From the NCBI RefSeq assembly GCF_036588685.1, contig NC_086378.1:77145127-77209126 (forward strand): a stretch of 64,000 bases of DNA, in the 5' to 3' direction. The stretch comes from Mytilus trossulus. Taxonomy: Eukaryota; Mollusca; Bivalvia; Mytilida; Mytilidae. Under the pieces are notes generated by a model that had not been told where the DNA came from, did not search any database, and saw nothing but the letters and a program-made list of their open reading frames with translations. Position 1 is the stretch's first letter, and the number at the start of each line of letters is the position of its first letter. Shown one piece after another: positions 12,241 to 23,761 of the stretch. A program made the position numbers and the translations under genes.

Positions 12241-12894
12241 ATTTTATTTACTAATACTAGTTCTTTAATCATCTGAAAACTAAACTCTGAATTTAATGTT
12301 AAAGTATTTCTTCTTTTAAAGTACATTGTCTTTTTTACTAAGTGATTCAATCTAATAAAAGTATAATTTTAGACCTGATTTCGTTATACTAATATGTACG
12401 ATCATGCGAAATGATGTAGGTCTTATTATAATCCGATTGTGTGTTATTTAAAGATTTAAAAGATAGGCGACTGTGTTAACCGTTTCTTTCACATTGACCT
12501 TGAAATAATGTAAAGCTACATATACTGTCATGTCACATTCATGTCCTGATTTATGTATACAAAAAAAATCGAAACAAGGGTCGGTTTAGAACTACACTTG
12601 TCAGATTTTTTAAGTATGATTAATAATTTAACCATTAATAGCAAATATGCCGCTAAATCATGTTTATTGATCTTCATTTAAACATGTTACTTTAACTCAC
12701 ACGCGATTGTTGAGGCTATGATATTTCTATATACTAGTAATACATGTACACCCTTGACATGAATATCAATTAATATATAGTCATTCGTATAAATTTCCTG
12801 TTTTCAAAAATATGATTTTTTTCGAAATACTAATGATTTTCTCATCCAAAGTATAGATAACCTGAAACTTATTTTGCTTATCAATGCTCTTCAA

Positions 12895-13015
12895 CTTTGT
12901 ACTTATTTGGCTTTATAACTATTTTGATTTGCGCGTCACTGATTAGTCTTATGGAGAAGAAATGCGCGTCTGTTGTATTCAATTATAAGCCTGGTACCTT
13001 TGATAACTATTTCAA
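12895..13015 (-). repeat. R6 fragment (reverse)
   Basis: Reverse fragment of R6: 'gcgcgtcactgattagtct', 'gaaatgcgcgtctgt', 'aagcctggtacctttgataac'. Compare the forward copy beginning at 13383. Confidence 0.65.
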
Positions 13016-13382
13016 CGAACGATGAACTAATAATCTAACCTTTTCATTTCAAATCCTTTAAATTCGTTCTTTCCCGACTGCTAAAATAAAAAATCAAGCA
13101 GCGACATTTTCCTCCTTGATTGCATATAGTCGGAACGCCATTATACCTTTGATTGATTATGCTTTTATACATGGTTAATGTTATTATTGTTATCTTACGT
13201 TATATTCTAGTTTGGAGTGTGTTGTTTGGTCTTGATGCACTGCTTAAATAGAATTTAAGGAGCGAAATGTTCCTTCTTGATGCCACAGTATCGAAACTAT
13301 TTTTTACCCTGCTATACATTATATTAACCTCAACATCCCAAATCAGTCAACTAAGGATAATAAAACTTTTGTGTATAAATAG

Positions 13383-13770
13383 TTATCAAAGGTACCAGGA
13401 TAATGTAGTACGCCAGACGCACGTTTCGTCTTTATAAGACTCATAAGTGACGCTTAAATCAAAATATTTATAAAACCAAACAAGTACAAAGTTAAAGACC
13501 ATTGATGATCCAAAATTCCCAAAAGTTGAACCAAATACGGCTAAGGTTATATATGCCTGGGAAAAGAAAATCCTTAGTTTTTCGAAAAATTCAAAGTTTT
13601 GTAAACAGGAAATTTATAAAAAAAATTACTACATTATTGATATTTATGTCAACACCGAAGTGTTGACTACTGGTGATACCCTCGGGGACGAAACGTCCAC
13701 CAGCAGCGGCATCGACCCAGTGGTGTTAACAGTTATCAAAGGTACCAGGATTATAATTTAGTACGCCAAA
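13383..13770 (+). repeat. R6 unit inserted just upstream of the FUT-A mini-exon
   Basis: The unit starts and ends with the same block (gttatcaaaggtaccaggat at 13383 and again at 13732), as expected of about one and a bit monomers of a tandem satellite with a period of about 350 bp. It carries a core at 13650-13730 (accgaagtgttgacta, ctcggggacgaaacgt, gcatcgacccagtggt) that is clearly related to the 352-bp array at 29550-30640. The matching place in copy 2 of the duplication lacks it. Confidence 0.75.
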
Positions 13771-13897
13771 TGTTATAAAATTGTTGTGATTATTATGTCA
13801 TTTTGTTTTGTGTGTCTATATCATATATTTATGTACTCATATTGAGCATTTCATGCTATCACAATTTTTCATTAACTTTATTAATTTTTTATTACAG

Positions 13898-13927
13898 GTG
13901 TGAAAAGGCTTTGCATGAAGCTCAAAG
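13898..13927 (+). other. FUT-A mini-exon carrying the start codon (30 nt)
   Basis: Bounded by a polypyrimidine-acceptor (ttttttattacag) and a donor (gtatat). The 30 nt hold 17 nt of leader, then ATG AAG CTC AAA G. The FUT-B locus has the same 30-nt exon at 23732-23761 with the same flanking signals, while adjacent intron sequence is much less conserved. Because it starts after an acceptor, a further 5' untranslated exon must lie upstream; I could not place it. Confidence 0.75.
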
Positions 13928-16762
13928 GTATATCCAATCTTATACAAGTTATTGTCAATGATAAGCCAAATATGCTCAAAATCATTGCTAAAAATGGTTT
14001 TTAGAAGACTTCTATATTAAAAGAGGCCCAGTCAAAAGAGCTTTTGGATATTTTAGTCATTTAGTTTTTGAACAATTGACATGAAACCCGAATCTTCTTT
14101 TATAGATAAAAAGTTTGGGTTACAAAAGTATGTATCTTAAAAGTAATAGATCACAGAACACAAAATTGGTAATGAACAAACAGTCGTGCGTTAGCTACGA
14201 GAGACAGTATTCTGAGTATAATAGAAATGTTCACATCTCTATTTTAATACAGAACGTTGTTTGGATTACACACATTTTTATTAGTGACTCTTTGCTATAA
14301 AGGTATAATAACTTCACATTTAATACATAACAAATCGGCAATGTTGAATTTATGTTATACATTCACTTAACATGATAAAAGCAATACAAATAATAAAATG
14401 ACCTGCTAGAATATTTAAAAGCCGATGCATTTTTTTCACAGTTTGCTCTTGTATTCTGATGACACAACTGCTGTCCCAGGTTATTAAATCTGTGACAATT
14501 AAATGTTTATAATATATAAGTAGCATGTGACACATCTGATTTTTTTTATAATTGACTTAAAGAGTTAATTCAATATTACGAGTAATTATTTTATTATTAT
14601 GACCTTATATCTCGAAAACTACATTGGTAACTCCACATTTTATCTCGCTTAAAACTTCGTCATAAGAACGGTCTTAAAGGTTTCAATGAATTAATATAAA
14701 TAGTTTAATTACTGTGTTATGCCTTTTGACTCCGCCACGTTCCATGAATGTCTGTTCAAGTCGGGAGCCTGTTATTCATTTATTGCCATCGGTTACCGTC
14801 CACCATGTTTGTTTTTTCTTTAATGACTTGTACATACATCATGTCGTTTTGTTTGCATACTGTCATGTCGATGACTCTATCTGCTCCCTAATCGTACCTA
14901 AATGGTATGGGTTTTGTTCATTATTGAAGGCTGTACGTTAAAATATAGTTGTCTTTTGATCCTTACTGGCAATAATCCCAAATCTTCTTAAACACCTTTT
15001 ATTAGATTTTTAGAGAGTATTTTTTATTACAGTATTCCTTTTACATAATTATACATGTTCTTTTTTTTTCAATTCTATTTATCTCTGACAAACATTTCTT
15101 CTTTATTATTTACAACAAATGAGTTTACCTGTTACTTCGTGAGAATGTCGAAATTTACTATCAAGAAGAACCCAATCTGTGGCTATAAATATTCAAATTT
15201 TGAAAGTATACCGTAAATGTATTGGTAACTCAAAGGGTGCGTTCGAATCTATTCTTTATTGAATTGGTACAGAATAAAAATGCAAAAATGCCGTTACATA
15301 ATAGCTGCGATTGCACTTAATTTCCTTTATCAAACCATTTTTTCAATTTTACAACATGTGCTGTAAAGTTAGATTCATAAATCGGTAAATGTATGCATTG
15401 GCAATTATTGAAGGAAAATGACAGTTGTTATCCATACGTTTTCTGTGTTTGAGCTTTTGATTTTGCCATTTGATTATGAACTTTCTTTTTTGAATTTTCC
15501 TCCCAGTTCAGAGTTTTTGTTATTTCACTTTTTGCACGATTTAGATTATTCAATAGAATATTACTAGTATATAAAGTAAACAGTTAGGCTACGTTTACAT
15601 TCAGCACATGAAGTTTAATAAGAATTTAAATCGAATGCGAGAGCATTACTTAAACAGTATTAATCCTTTAATCTTGTAATGTTTAACAGTTTATAATTTC
15701 ATACGTATTACACCAAGGCAGTAATGACAGATGACATAAATTATATTTCAAAAAATGATTCGTTATATTTTTTTTTTAGCTGCCAGATCAAAACATATTT
15801 TGATGTTGATATTGACGCTTGGAATTTGTCTAGTTATTTTCAACAACTACAACGAGCAAAGTCTTATTTTCAGTGCATCAAAATATGTTATAACTAATGT
15901 TTATTCTGTGGAATTAAACAAGGTTAATGCAACTCCAAGGTCATCCAAGAAGTATGTTAAAGTAGAGTTTTCAGGTCGACTTGGAAACTTAATGTTTGAA
16001 TATGCATCACTCTATGGCATCGCCAAACATCTTAACATGACACCTATTGTTGATGAGGGATGTAAGTTAAGGAAATATTTCAAAATTTCTGCTGTGTCTG
16101 TGAAACCGTTAGTGAACTTAAAACGTTACGTGGAGAAAAAAGGTAACGTGTTTGAGGAAAATGCTTTTAAGCTTGATACAAAATACAACTGGACTCTCAA
16201 AGGCTACTTACAGAGTTGGAAATACTTTGTTGAAAATAGCATTGATGTCAGAAATGAATTTCGGTTTAAAGAAAATGTTCAAAAAGAAGCCACTAAACAA
16301 TTTCAAGAAATTATAAAGTCAAAGAACATAACAAATGTGAACAAACATACTTTTATCGCTGTTCATGTTCGTCGTGGAGATTTTATAAAAAATCAACACT
16401 TTGTTAATTTTGGATATTCATCAGCAAATGAAACCTACATAAATAATGCAATGAAAAAATTCCGATCACAATTTTCAAATGCTTTTTTCATATTTTCTTC
16501 AGACGATATAGCCTGGTGCAAAAATCATTTTAACGAATCAAATATAGCATTCATTAACAAGAAAAATACACCGGAAGTTGACATGGCGATAATGTCTCAT
16601 TGTAATCATACTATAGTTACCACCGGAAGTTATGGTTGGTGGACTGCATGGCTCATTGGAGGTACAACAATATATTTTAAAGATTTTCCTAGGAAAGGAT
16701 CAAAACTTGACAAGATATTTGATTCTACTACCTACAATCTACCATCCTGGATTGCAATGTAG
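13915..16762 (+). CDS. FUT-A: GT11 galactoside alpha-1,2-fucosyltransferase-like, two coding exons
   Basis: The coding parts are 13915-13927 and 15780-16762, which join in frame (phase-1 intron, GT...AG) to a 331-residue type II membrane protein. It has a short basic tail (MKLKAARSKH), a membrane anchor at about residues 11-25 and a lumenal catalytic domain. Family marks of GT11 are visible: GRLGN (70-74) with following 'EYASLYGIA', HVRRGD (200-205), the GDP-fucose site with its arginines, SSDDIAWC near 245, and the HCNHTIVTTGSYGWW block ending at 292. Several N-glycosylation sequons (NWT, NIT, NET, NHT) fit a Golgi enzyme. The predicted reaction is transfer of fucose from GDP-fucose to a terminal galactose; acceptor specificity cannot be read from sequence. 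An ATG at 15755 opens the same frame but lies in the acceptor tract of the intron, so I rejected it as the start. A possible ATTAAA signal lies at 16849-16854. Confidence 0.88.
14755..14940 (-). repeat. Diverged R1 fragment inside the FUT-A intron
   Basis: Reverse-oriented R1 remnant: 'gtcgggagcctgttattca', 'gttttgttcattattgaagg', 'ctgtacg'. It lies in the intron between the mini-exon and the long exon. The open frame across it is a by-product. Confidence 0.55.
15400..15545 (+). repeat. R4 copy inside the FUT-A intron
   Basis: Blocks 'aatgacagttgttatccat', 'gattttgccatttgattat', 'gaattttcctcccagttcag' match the R4 copies at 24150-24275 and 40810-40945. FUT-B also has an R4 copy in its intron. 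Part of the similarity between the introns may therefore reflect an insertion older than the duplication. Confidence 0.65.
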
Positions 16763-17024
16763 AATCTAAAAAAAAATTCAACTTGGTTGTGTCATATTTG
16801 ATTCAGCATCAAAGCTGTATGAAGAAGACTTGTTTATGCGTGTATGTGATTAAACAGAGTGTATAACGTTTATAATTAATCTATTTTAATCCATGATTAT
16901 GTACTAGTAAATTTAAATTGTTTAATTGTATAACATCGTAATATTTCTAACAAATCGTAACAGAAAGTTCATTGATATGGTTATGATATTGATATATTGA
17001 TATGGTTATGATATGGTTCATTGA

Positions 17025-17560
17025 TATTGATATGAAGACCTGTTGGTGACCTTCTGCTGTTGTGTTTTTTTATTTGGTCGGGTTGTTGTCTCTTTGACAC
17101 ATTCCCCATTTCCATTCTCAATTTTATTAAATTTATAAATTTACTGTTTACAAATTTTCAACTTTAAAATATCGACGTCATCAATAGCAAAACAATGCTT
17201 GGAAATCAGTTGTTTTCAATGTTTATTTAACATTAAAATGGCTATTGCACGAATATTGGTGATATGGTCCATGATTGAAAATACATAAAATTGAGAATGG
17301 GAATGGGGAATGTGTCAAAGAGACAACAACCCGACCATAGAAAAAACACAACAGCAGAAGGTCACCAACAGGTCTTCAATGTAGCGAGAAATTCTCGCGC
17401 ACCCGGAGGCGTCCTTCAGCTGGCCCCTTAACAAATATATACTAGTTCAGTGATAATGAACGCCATACTAATTTCCAAATTGTACACAAGAAACTAAAAT
17501 TAAAATAATATAAGACTAACAAAGGCCAGAGTCTCCTGACTTGAGACAGGCGCAAAATTG
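17025..17560. repeat. Two R3 repeats in inverted orientation, downstream of FUT-A
   Basis: At 17025-17130 a reverse R3 copy reads 'gaagacctgttggtgacct' to 'cccatttccattctcaattt'. At 17288-17430 a forward copy reads 'aaaattgagaatgggaatgg' to 'gaggcgtccttcagctgg' and continues with its longer flank to about 17560. The arms of about 105 bp are separated by about 160 bp and could pair in RNA. Simple repeats of 'attgatatggttatgat' precede them at 16970-17030. Confidence 0.75.
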
Positions 17561-17844
17561 CAGCGGGGTTAAACATGTTTGTGAGATCTCAACCCTCCCC
17601 CTATACCTCTAGCCAATGTAGAAAAATAAACGCATTATAATACGCACATTAAAATTCAGTTCAAGAGAAGTCCGAGTCTGATGTCAGAAGACGTAACAAA
17701 AGAAAAATTTTGGCGTATTAAAATTTTGAACTTGTTGCCTTTTTTTGGCTGTTGTTCGTGTGGTTCTTTGTCAATTGTGTTCTCCAATTTATTCATATTG
17801 TAGTCCTGTGGTGTTGTGTTGTCATTTTGATTTATATTTCACAT

Positions 17845-18450
17845 GACCATAAAAGTGCGAGGTTTGGCATGCCACAAAACCAGGTTCAACCCGCCATTTT
17901 TTCCTTTAGAAATGCCCTGTACCATGTCAATAATATGGTCATTGTTATATTATATAGATAATGGAAGATGTGATGTGAGTGCCAATGAGACAACTCTCCA
18001 TCCAAATAACAATTTAAAAAAAAAAGGTTAACCATTAACCATTTTAAGTCAATGTACGGCCTTCAACACGGAGCATTGGCTCACACCGAACAACAAGTTA
18101 TAAAGGGCCCCAATATTACTAGTGTAAAACCATTCAAACGGGGAAATCAACGGTCTAATCTATATTAAAAAAACGAGAAACGAAAAACGCGTATGTATTA
18201 AATAAACAAACGACAACTACTGTACATCAAATTCCTGACTTAGGACAGGTGCAAACATTTGCAGCGGGATTACAAGTTTTAATAGATCCAAACCTTCTTC
18301 CTTTTTCTGAAACTACTGCCTTTATCAATAAAATTTAAATGACAAAATAAAGTTCGGAGTTGAAAGGCAGTGAGGACCCAAAGTTCCCAAAGAATTTCAC
18401 AGATACAGGGTTAAAAATCAGTAAGATTTTCAAAGTCTGTTGTATAAATA
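17845..18450 (+). repeat. Patchwork of R4 5' piece, R1 (second subfamily) and R6 fragment
   Basis: Positions 17845-17965 resemble the R4 start ('gccacaaaaccaggttcaac'). Positions 17955-18290 are R1 of the subfamily reading 'gagtgccaatgagacaact', 'catccaaataacaattt', 'ggctcacaccgaacaacaa', shared closely with 44255-44535 and the reverse of 48825-49150. Positions 18340-18450 are an R6 fragment ('aagttcggagttgaaaggca'). Confidence 0.65.
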
Positions 18451-19489
18451 GACAATTCTTATGAAAATGATTATTGTATTTTATGTTATGTTTCTTTTGT
18501 AACTCCCCTAAACGAGATTGAAAGAGTTTGGTGAGGATCTTGAGCAACTCGAATAACGACAAGAATCTTGCAGTTTGTGTCTCATGTTGTAGTCTTTATA
18601 ATGATTTTGGAGAAGAATGAAGGGTTTATTTCTGATATTTGGTTGTTTCGGTTGAATCTATTTACAATTAAGACTTGCATACTTTCATATAATAGAGATA
18701 CTTTGGGAAATCTGCCATGTTCTAAATTCTTAATGTTTTTCTAATACATATGCGAACCCATTTCAGTTGATATAAAGAAGTACCTTTTTCTTTTTACGTT
18801 TTTTCAACGTTGGTATTTAGTTACATAACATAATACATTTTTAGTGCTATCTTTTTTTTATTTTGACGTTTTGGGATGTACACGCACACACACAAGTATA
18901 TTTGTGTCGTAAAATAACTTCAAAGGCAATTTTTGAAATAAAAATAAATCTTTTGTGGATATTAGCCATGGGAAATTATATAAGGTGATGCACACATGTT
19001 CAGATATCCATCCATGTATATAAATATATATCATTCAGTCGCTTACTAAATTCATTTTGTACCCGGTATTGAAATACAGTTAAAAGGTTTAACGAGTAAA
19101 CGATATGCTCCGTTTCACAATATGTTTTATTCCAGCACATGGTGTTTAAATACACACAAATTTAAAAATATTTGTGGAATCAATCAATACATTATCCATG
19201 CAGTAGTAAATACAACTAGCGATTCCATTTATACAGGAGATACGTCGATATATATACCAGCTATAAAGGTAAGTATAATATTCAGTAGAATGGTTAATAA
19301 CAATTTTTGTCGTGTGTTAAAAATCGTAATACTGCCATGATTGTTTGGAGTCGGTCAATATTATATAACTCCATCAGTACACTTTGCTTTTAATACTAGT
19401 CATAGAAACATCAAGCGTAAACCTGTGTTGAAACGTAAAACTGAGTGTTAAGGTATATAATTCCTTGTTCTTTGAATGACTCTAAGGGA

Positions 19490-19700
19490 CATAGTCAGTA
19501 ACGTTCACAACGTGGGATTTTGTCTTATGCTTGGTCCGTTTCTGTGTGTGTTACATTTCAGTGTTGTGTCGTTGTTCTCCTCTTATATTTAATGCGTTTC
19601 CCTCGGTTTTAGTTTGTTACCCCGATTTAGTTTTTTGTCCATGGATTTATGAGTTTTGAACAGCAGTATACTACTATTGCCTTTATTTGGCAAAAAAAAC
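19490..19700 (+). repeat. Tail-type repeat (R4-associated 3' end)
   Basis: Reads 'aatgcgtttccctcggtttt', 'gagttttgaacagcagta', 'tactactattgccttta'. The same end occurs at 20960-21110, and its last part at 25965-26042 ('gaacagcggtatcctactgt'). At 22790-22835 and 26005-26042 it ends in a shared 'acaaaagacaaaataaatta'. Confidence 0.6.
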
Positions 19701-20631
19701 ATTTTCAAGAGAGTCTTATTTGTTTCAAAAGGAAAGTTAATCCGTTATGTTTAACGATTTTCACTAGAATTTAGATTAACTAAATTTGATTCCGGTTTCC
19801 ATTAACTGATGTCGATAACTCTGTGAGGCCGGGGTATATTCTGGGTAAGCATATACTGATGTCCTGACATCGCAGTCTCAATGCACCAATAATGCAATCG
19901 ATAAGGTTAGCTCTGGTCTTGAATATAATATAGCTATAATTTATGCACTTTTCCCATGCTCCATTTATTTTTGTTTTTATTTATGAAGTTAAAACTCTTT
20001 GCGACTCTTATTGATAAAGAGGAGGATTAAATTTCACGCTTGTAAATAAAGAACTTCTCGACCATCTCATATAAACGAATTCCTGCATTTATATGCACAG
20101 TAGTCTTTATTACATTCTGAATACATTTCAGATTTGTGTCTTTGTAGATACTGATGTCTAACTTTTTCGTCTATATTCCTATCACCCAAGTTCAAGGTGC
20201 TTTATGTTGATAAAATTGAAAAGATATTTTCATATGTTATATTGTTAAGTTCTATGTGATTTTTGTAGCTTGAACAATGATCACGGAATGAAGTCTTGTC
20301 CATGATAAATGTAAACTTGTTGTTAAAGACATGGATAAAATATTGTAAAATCCTGTGTTATTTTTGTAGTTTGAACAATGGTTGCAGAATGATAATATTG
20401 AGAATAGAAATGAATTTACTTCTTCATGTTCAAGTTGATTGCAGACCTGTTGTAAGAAACATGGGTATATTTAAGGATTGGCATCGTCAACTAACCATAT
20501 GTACAGAATGATTTATATTTACATTTGAAGCTACAAAACTAAAGGAGAGACTATGAATGGCATGTATTTATAACTTAGTGCTTATATATATAATTTCTTT
20601 TTATCGGTGTATCTTATAATTCCTCGGTGAA

Positions 20632-20858
20632 ATACCGTAATTATAACGGGTTATTTTCGCGGGTTTAAAATTTCGCGATTTTCATTGATTAAGGTATACG
20701 AAATATTTTGGCGGTTAATATTTTGGCGTATTCTAAACTTTTATCAATACCTTTGCATGTGTACTTTTAAATTGGCGGATTTTAATTTGGCGATTCTGTT
20801 CTATCCGTGAAAATAAGCGAAAATTAACACCCCGCGAAAATAACCCGCTATACGGTAT
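20632..20858. repeat. Small MITE with terminal inverted repeats
   Basis: The left end reads taccgtaattataacgggtt, then 'attttcgcgggt'; the right end is its inverse ('cgcgaaaataacccgctata'). Length is about 227 bp. Between the ends are two or three rounds of a 'ttggcgg/ttcgcg' theme. It has no coding capacity. Confidence 0.7.
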
Positions 20859-21479
20859 GTTATACTAGACTGAAACACATAACCTGTTTTCTTTAAGAAA
20901 TCCAACTTAAATCAGGAATATGGAAGTTGTTATAAAGTATGTATTTAGCATTTGCGTTTGTTTTTGATGCACTTTCGTGTTTCTTTTGTTCCGTTGTTTT
21001 CCTTTAGTAGTTAATGTGTTTCCTTCGGTTTTAGTTTTTAACCTGCTCTTTTTCTCACAACCGATTTATGACTTTTCACCAGCGGTATACTACTGTTGTC
21101 CCCTTTCTTTTTAAAGAAGAGTTTATAAAGGTAGTCGGCCTAAGACAAATTTGTCTTTAATTTGTATGTCCTTTTTAATATAGTCCATTTCACGTGTTTC
21201 TGTACAAATTCATCATTTTGACTTTCAATTTTGGGCATTGTGCATTTCCTATGAATGTAAATCATCATGAAAAGCGTATCTGACACACACAATTTATCAA
21301 GTGTATACTCCTGTTATATGTAGATAAAAAAAAGGTAAGAAGAAATACCCTTCATCAAACTACCGTTATCGTACAATTATTACTGTACCATATTCTTGAC
21401 ATTTTTACCATGTATGTCTGTTCGTTTTGTTTACACATTGTTGTCAAAATGAAATAGTGTAAGGCGATTGTCATGCAGT

Positions 21480-22840
21480 GAGATGAATGTTAGAGGTTTA
21501 GCTAGCTTTAAAACCATGTTCGGATCGTCATTTGCTACATAAGGAAATACATGTTTCAAGAAAGGAATATGACAGTTATTTTCTTTTCGTCTTACAATAT
21601 TCTCATTTGAATATTCCTCTTGAGTTCGGAACTTTTTGATATTTTACATTTTGCAAAAGAACAAATAAGTGTCAAATCCACTTGTTTAAGTACCACGAAT
21701 GTACACATTTTAGTGTATCAAAATATAGGTAAAGTGCTATTTCTCTAGTTAAGCTACCGACTTTGTTTTAAGATAAATCATCGGCATATATTTCCTCATA
21801 CAAAATCTTTTTTTTTGCTGGAATGTAGATTATTTTTTATTACATAATTTTTGGGTAACTTTGCTATTCATTCAAGCTACAAAACGGAAAACATTTCCTA
21901 AAATTTGCAAAGATACTTTATTTATGAGATAGAATTTTTTAAATAAAATATGAAGAGATAAGATTTATTATATGCTTTAAGAAAGAAAAAACAAAATATG
22001 GTTTCATCGAACTATTTGTCTAGCTGCAAGCAAAAACGAAAATGTCTTAAACAAGTTTTTTATAAATTGTTAATATAAACGTTTTCACTCCTTTTATAGC
22101 TAAGTTGAAAATTTCTGTCAGTCGAAAAAAAATGGTGTTTTGTTAAAACAAACAAAGTAATGCAAGAATTATCACTTATTTTATTTAATTGAATAATGAG
22201 TCTAACAAATCATTCAAATGCCGATTGTAAACTGCTAGTCTACAATTAAAGATGACTACCATAAAAGCACAATTACAGAATAACAGAAAATGACGGAGTA
22301 TCGCTAGCCTTGAAATTTTATTTGTTATATATACGTGTATAGTTTGTTGAAGTTGTTTAATATTAAAAATTATTCAGTTGGTCAAAACTTCAGTTCTTGT
22401 AAATATCACCAAATTATTATGTTATTTATTTATGTATTTCTTTGTCTTTTTTTTCATTTAGTTGTATCGATTCCCGTCAAGTAATCTTGTCATTTAGCGG
22501 TATATTTATCATTGCCATAAAGCGCGAGATTTGACAAGCCACAAAAAAAACCAGGTTCAACCCACCATTTGTTTCTTGAAATATCCTGTACCAAGTCATG
22601 ACTATGACAATTGTTATCTAAAAGTTCGTGTCTATGTATGTTGCATTATCGTTTTTTTTTGTTATGCCCCACTTACGATAGTAGAGGGGCATTATGTTAT
22701 TATGTTTTCTGGTCTGTGCGTCCGTCCGTTCGTCCGTTCGTTCGTTCGTCTGTCCCACTTCAGGTTTAAGTTTTTGGTCAAGGTAGTTTTTGTTTTTATT
22801 GCCCTCATTAAGTACAAACAAAAGACAAAATAAATTATAA
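21480..22840 (+). repeat. Repeat cluster: R4, then R4 5' piece plus R5
   Basis: R4 lies at 21480-21665 ('aaggaatatgacagttattt', 'tcttgagttcggaact'). The stretch 21670-22515 is plain A+T-rich DNA. At 22520-22625 is an R4 5' piece ('aaccaggttcaacccacca'). At 22663-22795 is R5 ('tagaggggcattatg', 'gtccgtccgttcgtccgtt'), ending in the 'acaaaagacaaaataaatta' tail at 22835. Open frames over R5 on both strands come from the cgtt repeats. Confidence 0.65.
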
Positions 22841-23731
22841 GCGCCTTTTTGACGTCATTTACCAGATAGCGGGGGTCGCCTGTATCCCTGCACTATTTAC
22901 GTTCATCAAGCGTCTTTGTGATCGTCATGAGAAATAATGGTTGTTCTGTATGTACTTAATGACAATTCCCTAATGATAGCAATGCTGATTGTCAATTTTG
23001 AGAATTCAATTTGCCGAACAATTCGTACAATATAGAATTATAGTTTTCCAACCACTCGCTCAACATTGGAATGGAAGTGACAACGCCCCTAAACGCACAA
23101 ATGACGTTCACTAAAACCAGAGTTTTTGACGGAATTTGCATCGAACTCGAAAGTTGTCTATTATACTGTATTTTCTTATATTAGTAGTAGTACTTGTATT
23201 GTCTGAGAACAACACTCTGAAATTCAAACTCGAAATATTCATGCTTTGAAGATGGTTTGATTTGTTGATCACTTATTCAATAAGCTTGAAATAATGTATA
23301 CCATTTACACTGTCATGTTTCATTTGTTTCTAGAGTTATAAACCGAAATCGACAATTATTGTCAGTTGACAACTTAACTTGCTAGTTCTATCCATATTTC
23401 GTTTCCCTTATGTTGCAACACTTAACTCTACATATGCATGGACTACATATCTTTCAATGAATTTACATTTATCCTGTTACTTTTCAATTTAAACGCGGAT
23501 GTTGACATCATGAAAACGCAATATATTTACAGCGATATAAATAGCCAAAACTTTTCATTTAAAATACTTTTAATTTCGAGCTAACGTGCACTCATGACCA
23601 ATCCATACTAATATTAACAACCCCACCCGAAATCAGTCAAGTGAGGATAACAAACAAATATGACTTATACATTCTGTACAAAATAAAATAAAGATTAAAT
23701 GGATTCTAATTTTACTTTTTTTTAACTACAG

Positions 23732-23761
23732 GTACGAACAGACTTTGCATGACGCTCAAAG
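23732..23761 (+). other. FUT-B mini-exon carrying the start codon (30 nt)
   Basis: Acceptor tttttttaactacag, 30-nt exon with ATG ACG CTC AAA G at its end, donor gtaggc. The exon differs from the FUT-A mini-exon at only a few positions, has the same length and ends in the same phase. This is the strongest argument that both are real exons. Confidence 0.75.

Larger units (their letters stand above)
9780..16960 (+). repeat. Segmental duplication, copy 1 (contains FUT-A)
   Basis: Blocks in this segment match blocks at 18740-27560 in the same order and orientation. The pairs are 9787-10020 with 18760-18965; 10095-10460 with 19035-19400 (shared 'gtggaatcaatcaatacatt', 'actagcgattccatt'); about 10715-10745 with 19480-19510; 11310-11590 with 20245-20640 (shared 'ggcatgtatttataact'); about 13320-13360 with 23610-23650; the 30-nt mini-exon; part of the intron; the long coding exon; and roughly 180 bp of 3' untranslated region. 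Copy-specific repeats break the match. Confidence 0.8.

Noticed and set aside
15755-15779. ATG at 15755 as the start of FUT-A
   Set aside because: It lies within the polypyrimidine-acceptor tract (ttttttttag) of the intron. The FUT-B long exon has no equivalent, and the mini-exon gives a better type II N-terminus in both genes.
22531-22833. Open frames across the cgtt-rich segment
   Set aside because: They are translations of the R5 repeat and its simple-sequence part, seen on both strands.
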